Shown here one piece after another: positions 33,424 through 43,100 of a stretch of 64,000 nucleotides of DNA. The stretch is from RH-AL1 sp964244495 (lineage in GTDB: Bacteria > Pseudomonadota > Alphaproteobacteria > Rhizobiales > Beijerinckiaceae): positions 310,001 to 374,000 of the forward strand of contig CAXTIU010000001.1 in NCBI GenBank assembly GCA_964244495.1, written 5' to 3'. Made by a program: the position numbers and the translations under genes. The stretch's first letter is position 1. Every line of letters begins with the position of its first letter. Below the pieces are notes generated by a model, which did not search any database, was not told where the DNA came from, and was given only the letters and a program-made list of their open reading frames with translations.

Positions 33424-35756
33424 CGGTTTTCCAGGCGCTTGAACAGCGTCCGCGGGCTCGATTCCTTCAGGCTCTTGCCGCGTCCGCTCAGGCTGGGGTT
33501 CGTCATGAAGTAGGAATGCGCGTTGAACGGCTCGTCGCCGGCGGCCGGACCGATCCGCGTCGACGAGCCGTCGGGCGAGACGCGGTAGGACTGCTGGTTG
33601 TCGAGCAGGTTGGCGACCATGATCTGGTCGAGCACCTGCTCGTGCACCGTGGGATTCAGCACCGGCAGCATGATCTCGACGCGGCGATCGAGGTTGCGCT
33701 GCATCAGGTCGGCGGACGACAGGTAGACGAGCGCCTTCGGGTGCGGCAGGGCGTGACCGTTCCCGAAGCAGTAAATGCGGGCATGCTCGAGGAAGCGCCC
33801 GATGATCGACTTGACCCTGATGTTGTCGGACAGGCCCGGCACGCCGGGACGAAGGCAGCAGATGCCGCGCACGACGCAGTCGACCTGCACGCCGGCCTGG
33901 CTCGCCTTATAGAGCGCGTCGATGATGGCGGGATCGACGAGCGCGTTGCACTTCAGCCAGACCGCCGCCCGCTTGCCGGCCTTGGCGAAGCCAACCTCCG
34001 CGTCGAGGTTGCGCATGAAGCGTTCGCGCAGCGACATCGGCGACAGGGCGAGGCGCTCCAACCCGTCAGGCTCGGCGTAGCCGGTGATGAAATTGAACAC
34101 GCGCCCCACGTCGCGCCCGATCGCCGGATCGGCGGTGAAGAAGGACACGTCCGTGTAGATCTTGGCGGTGTTGGGATGGTAGTTGCCGGTGCCGACGTGG
34201 CAGTAGGTGACGAGCAGCTTGCCCTCGCGCCGGACCACCATCGACAGCTTGCCGTGCGTCTTCAGCTCGATGAAGCCGAACACCACCTGGGCGCCCGCCC
34301 GCTCCAGGTCGCGGGCCCAGCGGATGTTGGCCTCCTCGTCGAAGCGGGCCTTCAGCTCGATCAGCGCGGTGACCGACTTGCCGGCCTCCGCCGCCTCGAT
34401 CAGCGCCTTGACGATCGGGCTGTCCGACGAGGTCCGGTACAGCGTCTGCTTGATCGCCACCACGTTGGGATCGCGCGCCGCCTGGTTAAGGTACTGCACG
34501 ACGACGTCGAAGGACTCGTAAGGGTGGTGGACGACGAGGTCCTTCTGCCGGATGGCGAGGAAGCAGTCGCCGCCGTTGTCGCGCACGCGCTCGGGGAAGC
34601 GCGGGTTGTAGGGCTTGAACTTCAGCTCGGGCCGGTCGAGGGCGACGATCTCCGACAGCTCGTTCAGCGCCAGCATGCCGTCGAGCACGAAGGTCTCGTC
34701 GTTCACGACGCCGATCTCGGCGGTGATGAAGGCGCGGAGCGAGTCCGGCATCAGGCTGTCGTATTCGAGCCGGATCACCGAACCCCGGCGACGGCGCTTC
34801 AAAGCCGATTCGAACAGGCGCACGAGGTCCTCGGCCTCCTCCATGATCTCGAGGTCGCTGTCGCGGATGACGCGGAACGCGCCCGAACCCTTGAGCAGGT
34901 AGCCCGGGAACAGCGACTGCGTGAACATGCCGACGAGCGTTTCGATCGACACGAAGCGCGCCGTTCCGTCGTCGTGCGGCGGCAGGCGGATGAAGCGCTC
35001 GCTGCGCGCCGGCAGACGGATCAGCGCCCGGAGCGTCCGGTTGTCGCGCGGCCGCGACAGTTCGAGCGCGATGGAAAAGCCGAAGTTCGGGATGAAAGGG
35101 AACGGGTGCGCCGGGTCGATGGCGAGCGGTGTGAGCAGGGGAAAGACGTTGGCGTTGAAGTGGCCCTGCAACCAGGCGACGTCGTCGCCGCCGAGGTCGT
35201 CGGGGTCGACCAGGAGGATGCCGGTCATCGCGAGCTCGCGCCGCAACTCGCGCCAGCGACGCTGCTGCTCGGCGGCCAGTCGGGTGACGCCTTCACGGAT
35301 CTTGACCAGTTGATCGGCCGGCGACAGCCCGTCGTCCGAGGCGCTGGTCACGCCCTGGCGGACCTGACCGCGCAGCCCGGCCACGCGCACCATGAAGAAC
35401 TCGTCGAGGTTGGTGGCGGAGATCGACAGGAAGCGTAGCTGCTCGAGCAGCGGGTGGTTGCGGTTCGACGCCTCCTGGAGGACGCGGCGGTTGAACTCGA
35501 GCCAGGACAGCTCGCGGTTGATGAAGCGCTGGGGGGATGTCGCGAGCTCGTCCGGCCGTTGCGCGAGGCCGCCCAGCGTATCCATGAGGGCGATGCCGGC
35601 CGCCGGAGAGGCCGTGCCGCCCGGGGCGCGCTTGGCCTCGCCCGCCTGCTCCTCGCCGTCCTGCGGCAGGCGCTCGGCCCCGTCGGGCCGCGCCGCCGCG
35701 CCCGCCGCCTTGCTCGGCGCCTTGGCGGCGTCGGTCGTCATCGCATCCGCGCTCAT
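33420..35756 (-). CDS. ppk: Polyphosphate kinase 1
   Basis: Reversibly makes long-chain polyphosphate from ATP. The 778-residue protein has a low-complexity N-terminal extension of about 75 residues, then the PPK1 core from FINRELSWLEFNRRVL onward. IKQTLYRTSSDSPIVKALIEAA, LKARFDEEANIRWAR, KTHGKLSMVVRR (with the His autophosphorylated in the family) and HVGTGNYHPNTAKIYTD are diagnostic. The true start may be one of several later in-frame ATGs before the core. It is divergent from the CBS-domain gene across a 192-base region. Confidence 0.95.
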   Translation of the reverse strand: MSADAMTTDAAKAPSKAAGAAARPDGAERLPQDGEEQAGEAKRAPGGTASPAAGIALMDTLGGLAQRPDELATSPQRFINRELSWLEFNRRVLQEASNRNHPLLEQLRFLSISATNLDEFFMVRVAGLRGQVRQGVTSASDDGLSPADQLVKIREGVTRLAAEQQRRWRELRRELAMTGILLVDPDDLGGDDVAWLQGHFNANVFPLLTPLAIDPAHPFPFIPNFGFSIALELSRPRDNRTLRALIRLPARSERFIRLPPHDDGTARFVSIETLVGMFTQSLFPGYLLKGSGAFRVIRDSDLEIMEEAEDLVRLFESALKRRRRGSVIRLEYDSLMPDSLRAFITAEIGVVNDETFVLDGMLALNELSEIVALDRPELKFKPYNPRFPERVRDNGGDCFLAIRQKDLVVHHPYESFDVVVQYLNQAARDPNVVAIKQTLYRTSSDSPIVKALIEAAEAGKSVTALIELKARFDEEANIRWARDLERAGAQVVFGFIELKTHGKLSMVVRREGKLLVTYCHVGTGNYHPNTAKIYTDVSFFTADPAIGRDVGRVFNFITGYAEPDGLERLALSPMSLRERFMRNLDAEVGFAKAGKRAAVWLKCNALVDPAIIDALYKASQAGVQVDCVVRGICCLRPGVPGLSDNIRVKSIIGRFLEHARIYCFGNGHALPHPKALVYLSSADLMQRNLDRRVEIMLPVLNPTVHEQVLDQIMVANLLDNQQSYRVSPDGSSTRIGPAAGDEPFNAHSYFMTNPSLSGRGKSLKESSPRTLFKRLENR

Positions 35757-35948
35757 GTCCGCCCTTGACCTCCGTCAGCCTCGTTCATCGTCAGCATGCC
35801 CCGCGGCGCCCGTTCCCGTGCGGGCGGGAGGCCCTCGTTCGAGGGATGGGCCGTTCGGCCGAGCGGTCTTGCGGCCCCCGTCCACGCGATGCATCCTCCA
35901 TGCTGTTTAGAGACCGATTTCGTGAAGGACTTCAAGGGAGGCAGGACG

Positions 35949-36380
35949 ATGACTGTAGCCCGCATTCTCGCCAACAAGGGCCGAACCGTCGCGACGGTTC
36001 CGCCGCGCGCCACGCTGAGGGACGTCGTCGACGTGCTCGCGGCCAAGCACATCGGCGCGCTGGTCATCGCCGACGACGCCGGCGCGATGGTCGGCATCGT
36101 GTCCGAGCGCGACGTGGTGCGCGCGATCGCCCGACGCGGCGTCGACGCGATGGAGGATCCAGTGTCCGACCACATGACGCACGATGTCGTCACCGCGTCC
36201 GAGACGGATGACGTGATCCACGTCATGCAGACGATGTCGGCGGGCAAGTTCCGGCACATGCCGATCGTCGAGGAAGGGAAACTGGTCGGCCTCGTGTCGA
36301 CGGGCGACGCCATCAAATATCGCCTGGAGCAGATGGAGGCCGAGCACTCGGCGTTGCGCGAGTACATCGCCACCGCTTGA
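35949..36380 (+). CDS. CBS-domain pair protein
   Basis: A 143-residue protein made of two CBS domains: the first from about residue 8 (VATVPPRATLRDVVDVLAAK to GIVSERDVVRAIAR), the second from about 75 (MTHDVVTASETDDVIHVM to VGLVSTGDAIKYRLEQMEAE). CBS pairs bind adenosyl nucleotides and usually regulate a partner. The start is supported by GGGAGGCAGGACG just before the ATG; the frame is open upstream. No catalytic domain is present and the partner is unknown. Confidence 0.88.
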   Translation: MTVARILANKGRTVATVPPRATLRDVVDVLAAKHIGALVIADDAGAMVGIVSERDVVRAIARRGVDAMEDPVSDHMTHDVVTASETDDVIHVMQTMSAGKFRHMPIVEEGKLVGLVSTGDAIKYRLEQMEAEHSALREYIATA

Positions 36381-36416
36381 GCGCGACGACGGCCTGAACG
36401 CGGAAGCGGCCGGCGG

Positions 36417-36806
36417 TCAAGCGGGATCGAAAGCCAGGACCGGGCCGGCGTCGCCGGCGACGCGCACGACACGGTAGAAGCACGATCGGCGCCCGGTGTG
36501 GCAGGCGCCCCCGTCGCCGCCCGGCGTCACGCGCATCAGCAGGGCGTCCTGGTCGCAGTCGGTGCGGATCTCGACCACCGCCTGCGTCTGGCCGGACGTG
36601 TCCCCCTTGCGCCAGAGCGAGCGCCGCGACCGCGACCAGTAGTGGGCGACGCCGGTCTCCAGCGTCAGGCGGAGCGACTCGGCGTTCATGTGGGCCAGCA
36701 TCAGGACGGCGCCGTCGCGGTCGTCGAGCGTCACGCAGACGACGAGGCCGTCGCGGTCGAAGCGCGGCCGGAACGCTGTTCCCTCCTCCAGTTCGGCGGG
36801 CGACAT
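36417..36806 (-). CDS. hisI: Phosphoribosyl-AMP cyclohydrolase
   Basis: Third step of histidine biosynthesis: opens the adenine ring of phosphoribosyl-AMP. The 129-residue protein is the stand-alone form without the HisE domain. It has VVCVTLDDRDGAVLMLAHMN, HYWSRSRRSLWRKGDTSGQTQ, the metal-binding DCDQDALLMRV and the catalytic CHTGRRSCFYR with its two Cys. It lies 3 bases after folE on the same strand; the hisI-folE pairing is a common rhizobial arrangement, and FolE and HisI carry out related hydrolytic ring openings. Confidence 0.95.
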   Translation of the reverse strand: MSPAELEEGTAFRPRFDRDGLVVCVTLDDRDGAVLMLAHMNAESLRLTLETGVAHYWSRSRRSLWRKGDTSGQTQAVVEIRTDCDQDALLMRVTPGGDGGACHTGRRSCFYRVVRVAGDAGPVLAFDPA

Positions 36807-36809
36807 GGG

Positions 36810-37448
36810 TCAGCGGCCGGCGCGGATCAGGCTCAGGAAGCGGACCTGCTCGCTCGGGTCCGTCTTGAAGCAGCCGGCGAAGCGGGTCGTCACCGTGGAG
36901 GTGCCGGTCTTGCGCACGCCGCGCGCCGCCATGCACATGTGCTCGGCCTCGATCATCACGGCGCAGCCGCGCGGGCGGAGGTTCAGCTCTAGCGCGCTGA
37001 TGACCTGGGCGGTCAGGGCCTCCTGCGTCTGCAGGCGCTTGGCGAAGATGTCGACGAGGCGGGCGAGCTTGGAAAGGCCGACCACTCCTTCCCCACTCGG
37101 GTAGTAGCCGACGTGCGCGCGGCCGGTGAAGGGGATCATGTGGTGCTCGCAATGCGACATGAACGGGATGTCCCGCATCACGATCAGGTCGTCGTAGCCG
37201 TGCACGTCCTCGAAGACGCGCGTCAGCACGCTCGCGGGGTCGACGTGGTAGCCGCCGTAGAGTTCATCGAAGGACGCGACCACGCGACGGGGCGTTTCCA
37301 ACAGCCCCTCGCGGGTCGGATCGTCGCCGGCGTAGGCGAGCAACGTGCGCACCGCAGCCTCCGCCTCCTCGCGGCTCGGCCGCTTCGAGAAGGTCCCGTC
37401 ACCGGGCGGCGACGCGCCGTCGCGCGTGGCCCTCACAACATCGTCCAC
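36810..37448 (-). CDS. folE: GTP cyclohydrolase I
   Basis: Converts GTP to 7,8-dihydroneopterin triphosphate, the first step to folate. The 212-residue protein has a variable N terminus of about 25 residues, then SREEAEAAVRTLLAYAG, DIPFMSHCEHHMIPFTG with the zinc-binding Cys and His, the active-site region SGEGVVGLSKLARLVD and GVRKTGTSTVTTRFAG. I chose a GTG with GAGAGGA 6 bases upstream; an ATG 11 codons earlier has no ribosome-binding site. Confidence 0.94.
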   Translation of the reverse strand: MDDVVRATRDGASPPGDGTFSKRPSREEAEAAVRTLLAYAGDDPTREGLLETPRRVVASFDELYGGYHVDPASVLTRVFEDVHGYDDLIVMRDIPFMSHCEHHMIPFTGRAHVGYYPSGEGVVGLSKLARLVDIFAKRLQTQEALTAQVISALELNLRPRGCAVMIEAEHMCMAARGVRKTGTSTVTTRFAGCFKTDPSEQVRFLSLIRAGR

Positions 37449-37644
37449 GTCCGGTCCTCTCCCTCGTTGAGATGGCGCCATCCCCGTCGCGCCGGAGCGT
37501 CGGCGATGTCCGTCGCGCGTCCCTCACTCGGCGCGGCGTCCGATCCTATATAGGATGCTTGGCGGCTTGTGACCGGGCGGCCCGACCGGACGATACCATG
37601 CCTCGAAAGAGGCCGTGTGAAGACGTTATGCTGATGAAGGCACC

Positions 37645-38130
37645 ATGCTGAACGATATCTACAATCAGCGCATCCTGGAACTGGCCGGCAACATCCCGCG
37701 CCTCGGCCGGCTCGATCACCCGCAGGCGACCGCCCGGGTGCATTCCAAGCTTTGCGGCTCGACGATCGTCACGGACCTCTCGATGACGGATGGCAGGGTC
37801 AGCGACTTCGCCCAGGACGTGAAGGCCTGCGCGCTCGGGCAGGCGTCCGCCGCGATCGTCGCGCGCCACGTGATCGGCGCCACCGCCGCCGAGCTGCGGG
37901 GGGTGCGCGACCAAGTGCGCGCCATGCTCAAGGCCAGCGGTCCGCCGCCCGACGGGGACTGGGCCGAGGCGGCGACGCTCGCCCCCGTCCGCGACTACAA
38001 GGCCCGCCACGCCTCGACGCTGCTGAGCTTCGAGGCGGCGGCCCAGGCGGCGAGCGAGATCGAGGCGCGTGCGGGGCGGCCGACCGCGGCCGGCGGCCCG
38101 GGGCCGGAGCGCGACGAGGCCGCTCAGTAG
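37645..38130 (+). CDS. IscU/NifU-N-like protein lacking one cluster ligand
   Basis: Fe-S scaffold-like protein of 161 residues. It starts MLNDIYNQRILELAGNIPRLG and has SKLCGSTIVTDL (Cys37) and VKACALGQASAAIVA (Cys62), the first two conserved Cys of IscU. Where IscU has its third Cys (in a motif like L-H-C-S), this protein has YKARHASTLLSFEA with Ala. It may bind a cluster differently or act as an accessory or carrier, as proposed for similar alphaproteobacterial proteins encoded beside folE and yidD. The last residues are a disordered tail. The stop overlaps the MipA-type gene by 7 bases (convergent). Confidence 0.85.
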   Translation: MLNDIYNQRILELAGNIPRLGRLDHPQATARVHSKLCGSTIVTDLSMTDGRVSDFAQDVKACALGQASAAIVARHVIGATAAELRGVRDQVRAMLKASGPPPDGDWAEAATLAPVRDYKARHASTLLSFEAAAQAASEIEARAGRPTAAGGPGPERDEAAQ

Positions 38131-38984
38131 CCCAGTATGCCAAAGCCTTTGAAGTTGAAGGTGTAGTTCAGCGTCGCGCCGGCGGTGAACTGGACCTTCG
38201 AGCCGAGCACGTTCGGAATCGGGCTGTCGCCGACGCTGCCGACGAGTTCGTTGGCGCCGCCGAAGGCGAGGAGGCTGTATTGGGGGCTGATGGTGTAGCG
38301 CACCGTGGCGAGGCCGCCGACCTCCGTCAGGCCGCCGCTCGCGTTGTAGGGCCCTATCCTGCCGTTGACCGTCGAGGCGAACTGCGAGACGCTGAAGTAA
38401 TCGCTGGCGAAGCGATCGTCGCCGAACTGGAGCCGCGGTCCGATCGAGACTTCGAACGGCCCGAACTTGGTGTAGGCGTCGGCGTGGATGTTGCCGGTCA
38501 GGCTCTTGCTGCCGGTCACGCCCTGAAGGATCTCGCCGCGTAGGCGGAGGTGGTTGGGGACCGGGTTGACTTCGACGAAGCCGCCCAGCTGGAGCGTGTC
38601 GCCGACGTTGGGCAGCCCGTTGAAGTTGCCGTTGCCGTCCGACAGGCCGCGGCGCTCGTTGAAGGCGGCCGCCGGTCCGACGCGGAAGTACGAGTTCTCG
38701 TAGATGGAAATATCGAAGGCGTCGTCGGGCGTGTAGAAGGGATCGACCTCGCCGACCTTGCGGTAGCTGAGGTGCACGCTCGGGTAGACGGTGACCGACT
38801 TGGAGCCGGGGAACTGGTTGGCCACGTCGGGGCCGACCCCGATGATGACCGTGTAGCCCGAGGTCGCGGGCTCGACGAAGGTGGGCGTCACCGAGCGGTC
38901 GGGCAGATCCGCAGCGAAGGCCGGCACGGCGAAGGACACGAGGCTGAGACTCGCGAGAACGCTGACGGCTAAGGAGAAGCGCAC
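38124..38984 (-). CDS. MipA/OmpV-family outer-membrane protein
   Basis: A 286-residue protein with a clear signal peptide (MRFSLAVSVLASLSLVSFAVPAFA) followed by repeated amphipathic beta-strand-like segments (TVYPSVHLSYRKVGEVDPFY, FEVSIGPRLQFGDDRF, GLATVRYTISPQYSLLAF) and ending in GFGILGY, an aromatic C terminus as for outer-membrane barrels. MipA was described as a scaffold between murein hydrolases and synthases in E. coli, but most family members are uncharacterised. It lies between the IscU-like gene and yidD. Confidence 0.85.
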   Translation of the reverse strand: MRFSLAVSVLASLSLVSFAVPAFAADLPDRSVTPTFVEPATSGYTVIIGVGPDVANQFPGSKSVTVYPSVHLSYRKVGEVDPFYTPDDAFDISIYENSYFRVGPAAAFNERRGLSDGNGNFNGLPNVGDTLQLGGFVEVNPVPNHLRLRGEILQGVTGSKSLTGNIHADAYTKFGPFEVSIGPRLQFGDDRFASDYFSVSQFASTVNGRIGPYNASGGLTEVGGLATVRYTISPQYSLLAFGGANELVGSVGDSPIPNVLGSKVQFTAGATLNYTFNFKGFGILGY

Positions 38985-39089
38985 CTAGGTCACCTACTTG
39001 GATATCATGATGTCCGACGAGGCCACTATGGCTACGGCTTAGCCGCTCACGCCAGTGCACCCAAGCCACACAGCGCGGCATAAGGAGCC

Positions 39090-39389
39090 GTGGACCCCTT
39101 GAGACCGACGCGTATGGCCGTTCTGATCCGCTTGGCGGCGCACGGCGCGATCCGCTTCTACCAGCTCACGATCTCGGCGGCGCTCGGGCGCCAGTGCCGC
39201 CACCTGCCGAGCTGCTCCGCCTACACCGACGAGGCGATCGCGCGCCACGGCGTGTGGGCCGGCGGCTGGATGGGAGCGGCGCGGATCTGCCGATGTCACC
39301 CTTTCGGCACCAGCGGCTACGATCCCGTCGGCGAGGTGCCGCCGGCCGCCAGCTGGCGCACGCCGTGGCGCTACGGGCGCTGGCGGTAG
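39090..39389 (+). CDS. yidD: YidD membrane-protein insertion efficiency factor
   Basis: YidD is a small membrane-associated protein that assists YidC-dependent insertion. The 99-residue sequence has IRFYQLTISAALGRQCRHLPSCSAYTDEAI and CRCHPFGTSGYDPV, which carry the conserved Cys residues and the HP(F/W)..GG-like motif. The GTG has AAGGAG very close upstream; an ATG eight codons later (MAVLIRLAAHG) is an alternative. Confidence 0.92.
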   Translation: MDPLRPTRMAVLIRLAAHGAIRFYQLTISAALGRQCRHLPSCSAYTDEAIARHGVWAGGWMGAARICRCHPFGTSGYDPVGEVPPAASWRTPWRYGRWR

Positions 39390-39488
39390 GACACCGGATC
39401 GAGGAAACGCGCGACGGCCCTGGGACGCGGGACGCGGAGGACGGACGCGCCGAGCGATCGTGAACCGTCGCGCGGGGTGAAGCGCGGC

Positions 39489-39514
39489 TGAACGCGGGCT
39501 TCCGGCCCCGTTCA
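39489..39514 (+). terminator. Candidate hairpin downstream of yidD
   Basis: TGAACG(C)GGGC pairs with GCCCCGTTCA around the loop TTCCG (one bulged C), 99 bases after the yidD stop and before the next gene. It could end the yidD transcript; no T-run follows. Confidence 0.4.
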
Positions 39515-39576
39515 GTCGGCGCGTCCTAGAAGGGCTCCACGCTCAATCGAGCGGACACAAACCACCGGAGACCGCC

Positions 39577-40047
39577 ATGACCTTCTTCAAGACCACCGCC
39601 ACCGCCCTCGTCCTCGCGCTCGCGACCGCGACCGCCGCCGGCGCGTCCACCAACGTCACGCCCCGTGCCGCCACGACCCACGCCGTCACGGCCAAGACCG
39701 CCGGAAACGGCGTCGCGGCCGAGGGCACCGCAGCCAAAAGCACCGTAGCCAAGAGCACGATGGCCAAGAGCACGATGGCCAAGAGCACCGTTGCCAAGAA
39801 CGTCGCGGCCAAGAAGGTCGCGGGCAGGAGCACCACGGGCCGGACCGGTCCCGTCAAGATGGGCTTCCGCAAGCTGAAGAGCAGGATCTCGCTCGCCAAG
39901 CGTCACCATGTCCACGTGGCTCGCGGCTTCGGGAAGCGCGGCGCGCTCGCCCACCGCGTCCTCGGCACGAAGGTCGCGCGGGCGCTGGGTGTCCGGCACG
40001 TGGCGGAGAACCATCGCGTGAGCGCCAAGACCAGCGTCATTCGCTGA
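39577..40047 (+). CDS. Exported basic protein with AKST(V/M) repeats
   Basis: 156 residues. The N terminus (MTFFKTTATALVLALATATAAGA) is a typical signal peptide. The mature protein is rich in Ala, Lys, Thr and Arg and contains four tandem AKST(V/M) pentapeptides, then KKVAGRSTTGRTGPVKMGF and a His/Arg-rich C-terminal half (AKRHHVHVARGFGKRG). Composition and architecture resemble acid-shock-type basic periplasmic proteins, but no family assignment is safe. A perfect palindrome follows as a terminator. The function is unknown; a charge-buffering or envelope-binding role is inference. Confidence 0.7.
   Translation: MTFFKTTATALVLALATATAAGASTNVTPRAATTHAVTAKTAGNGVAAEGTAAKSTVAKSTMAKSTMAKSTVAKNVAAKKVAGRSTTGRTGPVKMGFRKLKSRISLAKRHHVHVARGFGKRGALAHRVLGTKVARALGVRHVAENHRVSAKTSVIR
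39733..39792 (+). repeat. 15-nt tandem repeat encoding A-K-S-T-x
   Basis: Four units of 15 bases; the two middle ones (39748-39777) are identical GCCAAGAGCACGATG, the outer two differ by a few bases. It encodes AKSTV-AKSTM-AKSTM-AKSTV, the same pentapeptide as in the unrelated protein at 25470-25739. Confidence 0.88.
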
Positions 40048-40058
40048 CCGCCACGCCG

Positions 40059-40090
40059 GGCCACGGGAGGGCGATCGCCCTCCCGTGGCC
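40059..40090 (+). terminator. Perfect 32-base palindrome, terminator-like
   Basis: GGCCACGGGAGGGC (40059-40072) and GCCCTCCCGTGGCC (40077-40090) form a perfect 14-bp stem around GATC, itself palindromic, 11 bases after the stop of the AKST-repeat gene. It is the strongest hairpin in the window. No T-run follows, but GC-rich hairpins of this kind commonly serve as terminators or 3' stabilisers in high-GC bacteria. Confidence 0.6.
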
Positions 40091-40199
40091 TGAGGCCCCG
40101 GTTGATCCCACAGGGACGCGCGCGTTCGCCGCGAACGCCGCGCTCGACTTTCGGCGCGGTCCAGCCCAGAAAGACGCCGACCCCTCGCAAGCCGCACCC

Positions 40200-43100
40200 G
40201 TGACCGATCTGAAACGCGCCGTCGCCGAACTCAGGAAGGGCGGCTCCCTCACCCTGTCCTCCGTGCCGGAGGGATTCGACGCGTTCTGCGTCGCCGATCT
40301 CGCCCAGGCGCTCGCCCGCGACGCGGAGAAGCGCGCCGTCGTCTTCGTCCATGTCGCCCGCGACGACGGGCGCGCCCGCGCGTTCAACGAGGCCATGGCC
40401 TTCGCCGCGCCGGGCATCGAGATCGTCGACCTGCCGGCCTGGGACTGCCAGCCCTACGACCGCGTCTCGCCCAACGCCGCCGTGTCCGCCCGCCGCATGA
40501 CGGCGCTGGCGCGGCTCGCCCGCTCCCGCTCCTCGGAGGAGCGCCCGCGCCTGCTCTCGACCAGCGTCGCCGCCATGCTGCAGCGGGTACCGCCGCTGGC
40601 GAAGGTCGCCAAGGACACGCTGTCGGCCGCGCCCGGCAACGCGCTCGAGCGGGACGGGCTCGTCCAGTGGCTGGAGATCAACGGGTTCGTCCGCAGCACC
40701 ACCGTGCGCGACACCGGCGAGTACGCGGTGCGCGGCGGCATCCTCGACCTGTTCGCCCCCGCGCTCACGGAGCCGATCCGCCTCGACTTCTTCGGCGACA
40801 CGCTGGAGTCGATCCGCACCTTCGATCCCGAGACGCAGCGCACGTCCGGCCAGCTGCGCGGCCTCGACCTCGTGCCGATGAGCGAGGTGCAGCTGACGAG
40901 CGAGGCCATCAAGCGGTTCCGCCACGCCTACACCGCCGAGTTCGGCGGCCACACGCGCGGCGACACGCTGTACGAGGCGGTGAGCGAGGGGCGCCGCAGC
41001 CCGGGCTTCGAGCATTGGCTGCCGCTGTTCTACGAGAAGCTCGACACGATCTTCTCCTACATCGGCGGCGCGCCGCTCATCCTCGACCCGCAGGTCCGCG
41101 AGGCGGCGACCGAGCGCCTGGCCCAGATCAACGACTACCACGACGCGCGCCGGACGGCGCACGAGGCCGCCAAGGGCAACTCGTCCTACAAGCCGCTGCC
41201 CGCCGACGCGCTGTACCTCGACGAGAAGGCGTGGACGAAGCGGCTCGCCGAGCAGTCCACCGTGCAGCTCGCCGCCACCGGGCACGCGGAAACGCGGGGC
41301 CTGACCGTCGACGCCGGCGGCAGGCTCGGCCGCAACTTCGCGCCGGAGCGGACGGACGAGTCAAAAAACGTCTTCGAGGCCACCGCCGAGCACGTCCGCA
41401 CGCTGCAGGGCGGCGGCAAGCACGTGATCGTCGCCGCCTGGTCGGAGGGTTCGCGCGAGCGCCTCGCCGGCGTGCTCGCCGACCACGGCCTGAAAGCCGT
41501 GCAGGCCGTGTCCTCGCTCGGCCACGCGCTGCACTTCAAGGGCAAGAAGGCGGCGCTCGCCGTGTTCGGCCTGGAGGAAGGTTTCGAGACGGACGACCTC
41601 GCGGTGATCTCCGAGCAGGACATCCTCGGCGACCGCCTCGTGCGCAAGCGCAAGAACGCCAAGCGCGCGGCGAACTTCCTGACGGAGATCGGCTCGATCG
41701 CGGCCGGCGACATCGTGGTGCACGCCGAGCACGGGATCGGCCGCTTCACCGGCCTGCACCCGATCGAGGCGGCGGGCGTGCGCCACGACTGCCTGGAGCT
41801 GCACTACGCCGACGGCGTCAAGCTGTTCCTGCCGGTCGAGAACCTCGAGCTGCTGTCGCGCTACGGCTCGGAGGACACGGAGGTCCAGCTCGACCGGCTG
41901 GGGGGCGCCGGCTGGCAGAAGCGCAAGGCGCGCATGCGCAAGCGGGTCCTGGAGATGGCCGCCGGCCTGATCCAGATCGCCGCCGCGCGCGCCACCAAGG
42001 AGGCGCCGAAGCTGACGGCGCCCGAGGGGCTTTACGCCGAGTTCTGCGCCGGCTTCCCGTACGACGAGACGGAGGACCAGCTCGGCGCCATCGACGCGAC
42101 GCTGGAGGACATGGCATCCGGTCGTCCGATGGACCGGCTGATCTGCGGCGACGTCGGCTTCGGCAAGACGGAGGTGGCGATGCGTGGCGCCTTCGCCGCC
42201 GCCATCAACGGCAAGCAGGTGGTGGTGGTGGCCCCCACCACCCTGCTCGCCCGCCAGCACTTCAAGGGCTTCACCCAGCGCTTCGCCCACCTGCCGATCA
42301 AGGTCATGCAACTGTCGCGCATGGCGAGCGCCGCCGACCTGAAGGAGGCCAAGGCGGGGCTCGCGTCGGGCGCGGTCGACATCGTGGTCGGCACCCACGC
42401 CGTGCTCGGCAAGGGCGTCGCGTTCAAGGACCTCGGGCTGGTGATCGTCGACGAGGAGCAGCACTTCGGCGTCAAGCACAAGGAGCGTCTCAAGGACCTG
42501 CGCGCCGAGGTCCACGTGCTGACCCTCTCCGCCACGCCGATCCCGCGCACGCTGCAGCTCGCCATGTCGGGCGTGCGCGACCTGTCCATCATCGCGACGC
42601 CGCCGGTCGACCGGCTGGCGGTGCGCACCTCCGTGTCCCCGTTCGACGAGCTGCTGGTGCGCGAGGCGCTGCTGCGCGAGCGCTACCGCGGCGGTCAGAG
42701 CTTCTACGTCTGCCCGCGCATCGAGTACCTCGACGACGCCATGGCCTTCCTGCGGCAGGCGGTGCCGGAGGCCAAGGTGGTGGTGGCGCACGGGCAGATG
42801 CCGCCGAGCGAGCTGGAGGACAAGATGTCCGCCTTCTACGACGGCAAGTACGACATCCTGCTGTCGACCACGATCGTCGAGTCCGGGCTCGACATCCCGA
42901 CCGCCAACACCCTGATCGTGCACCGCGCCGACATGTTCGGCCTGGCGCAGCTCTACCAGCTGCGCGGGCGGGTCGGCCGCTCCAAGACGCGCGCCTACGC
43001 GCTGCTGACGCTGCCGGCCAACAAGACGGTGACGGTGCAGGCCGAGCGGCGCCTCAAGGTGCTCGACAGCCTGGACACGCTCGGCGCCGGGTTCCAGCTG

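Noticed and set aside
37449..37644. Riboswitch upstream of folE
   Set aside because: No recognisable tetrahydrofolate or other riboswitch core; only a short leader with a normal ribosome-binding site.
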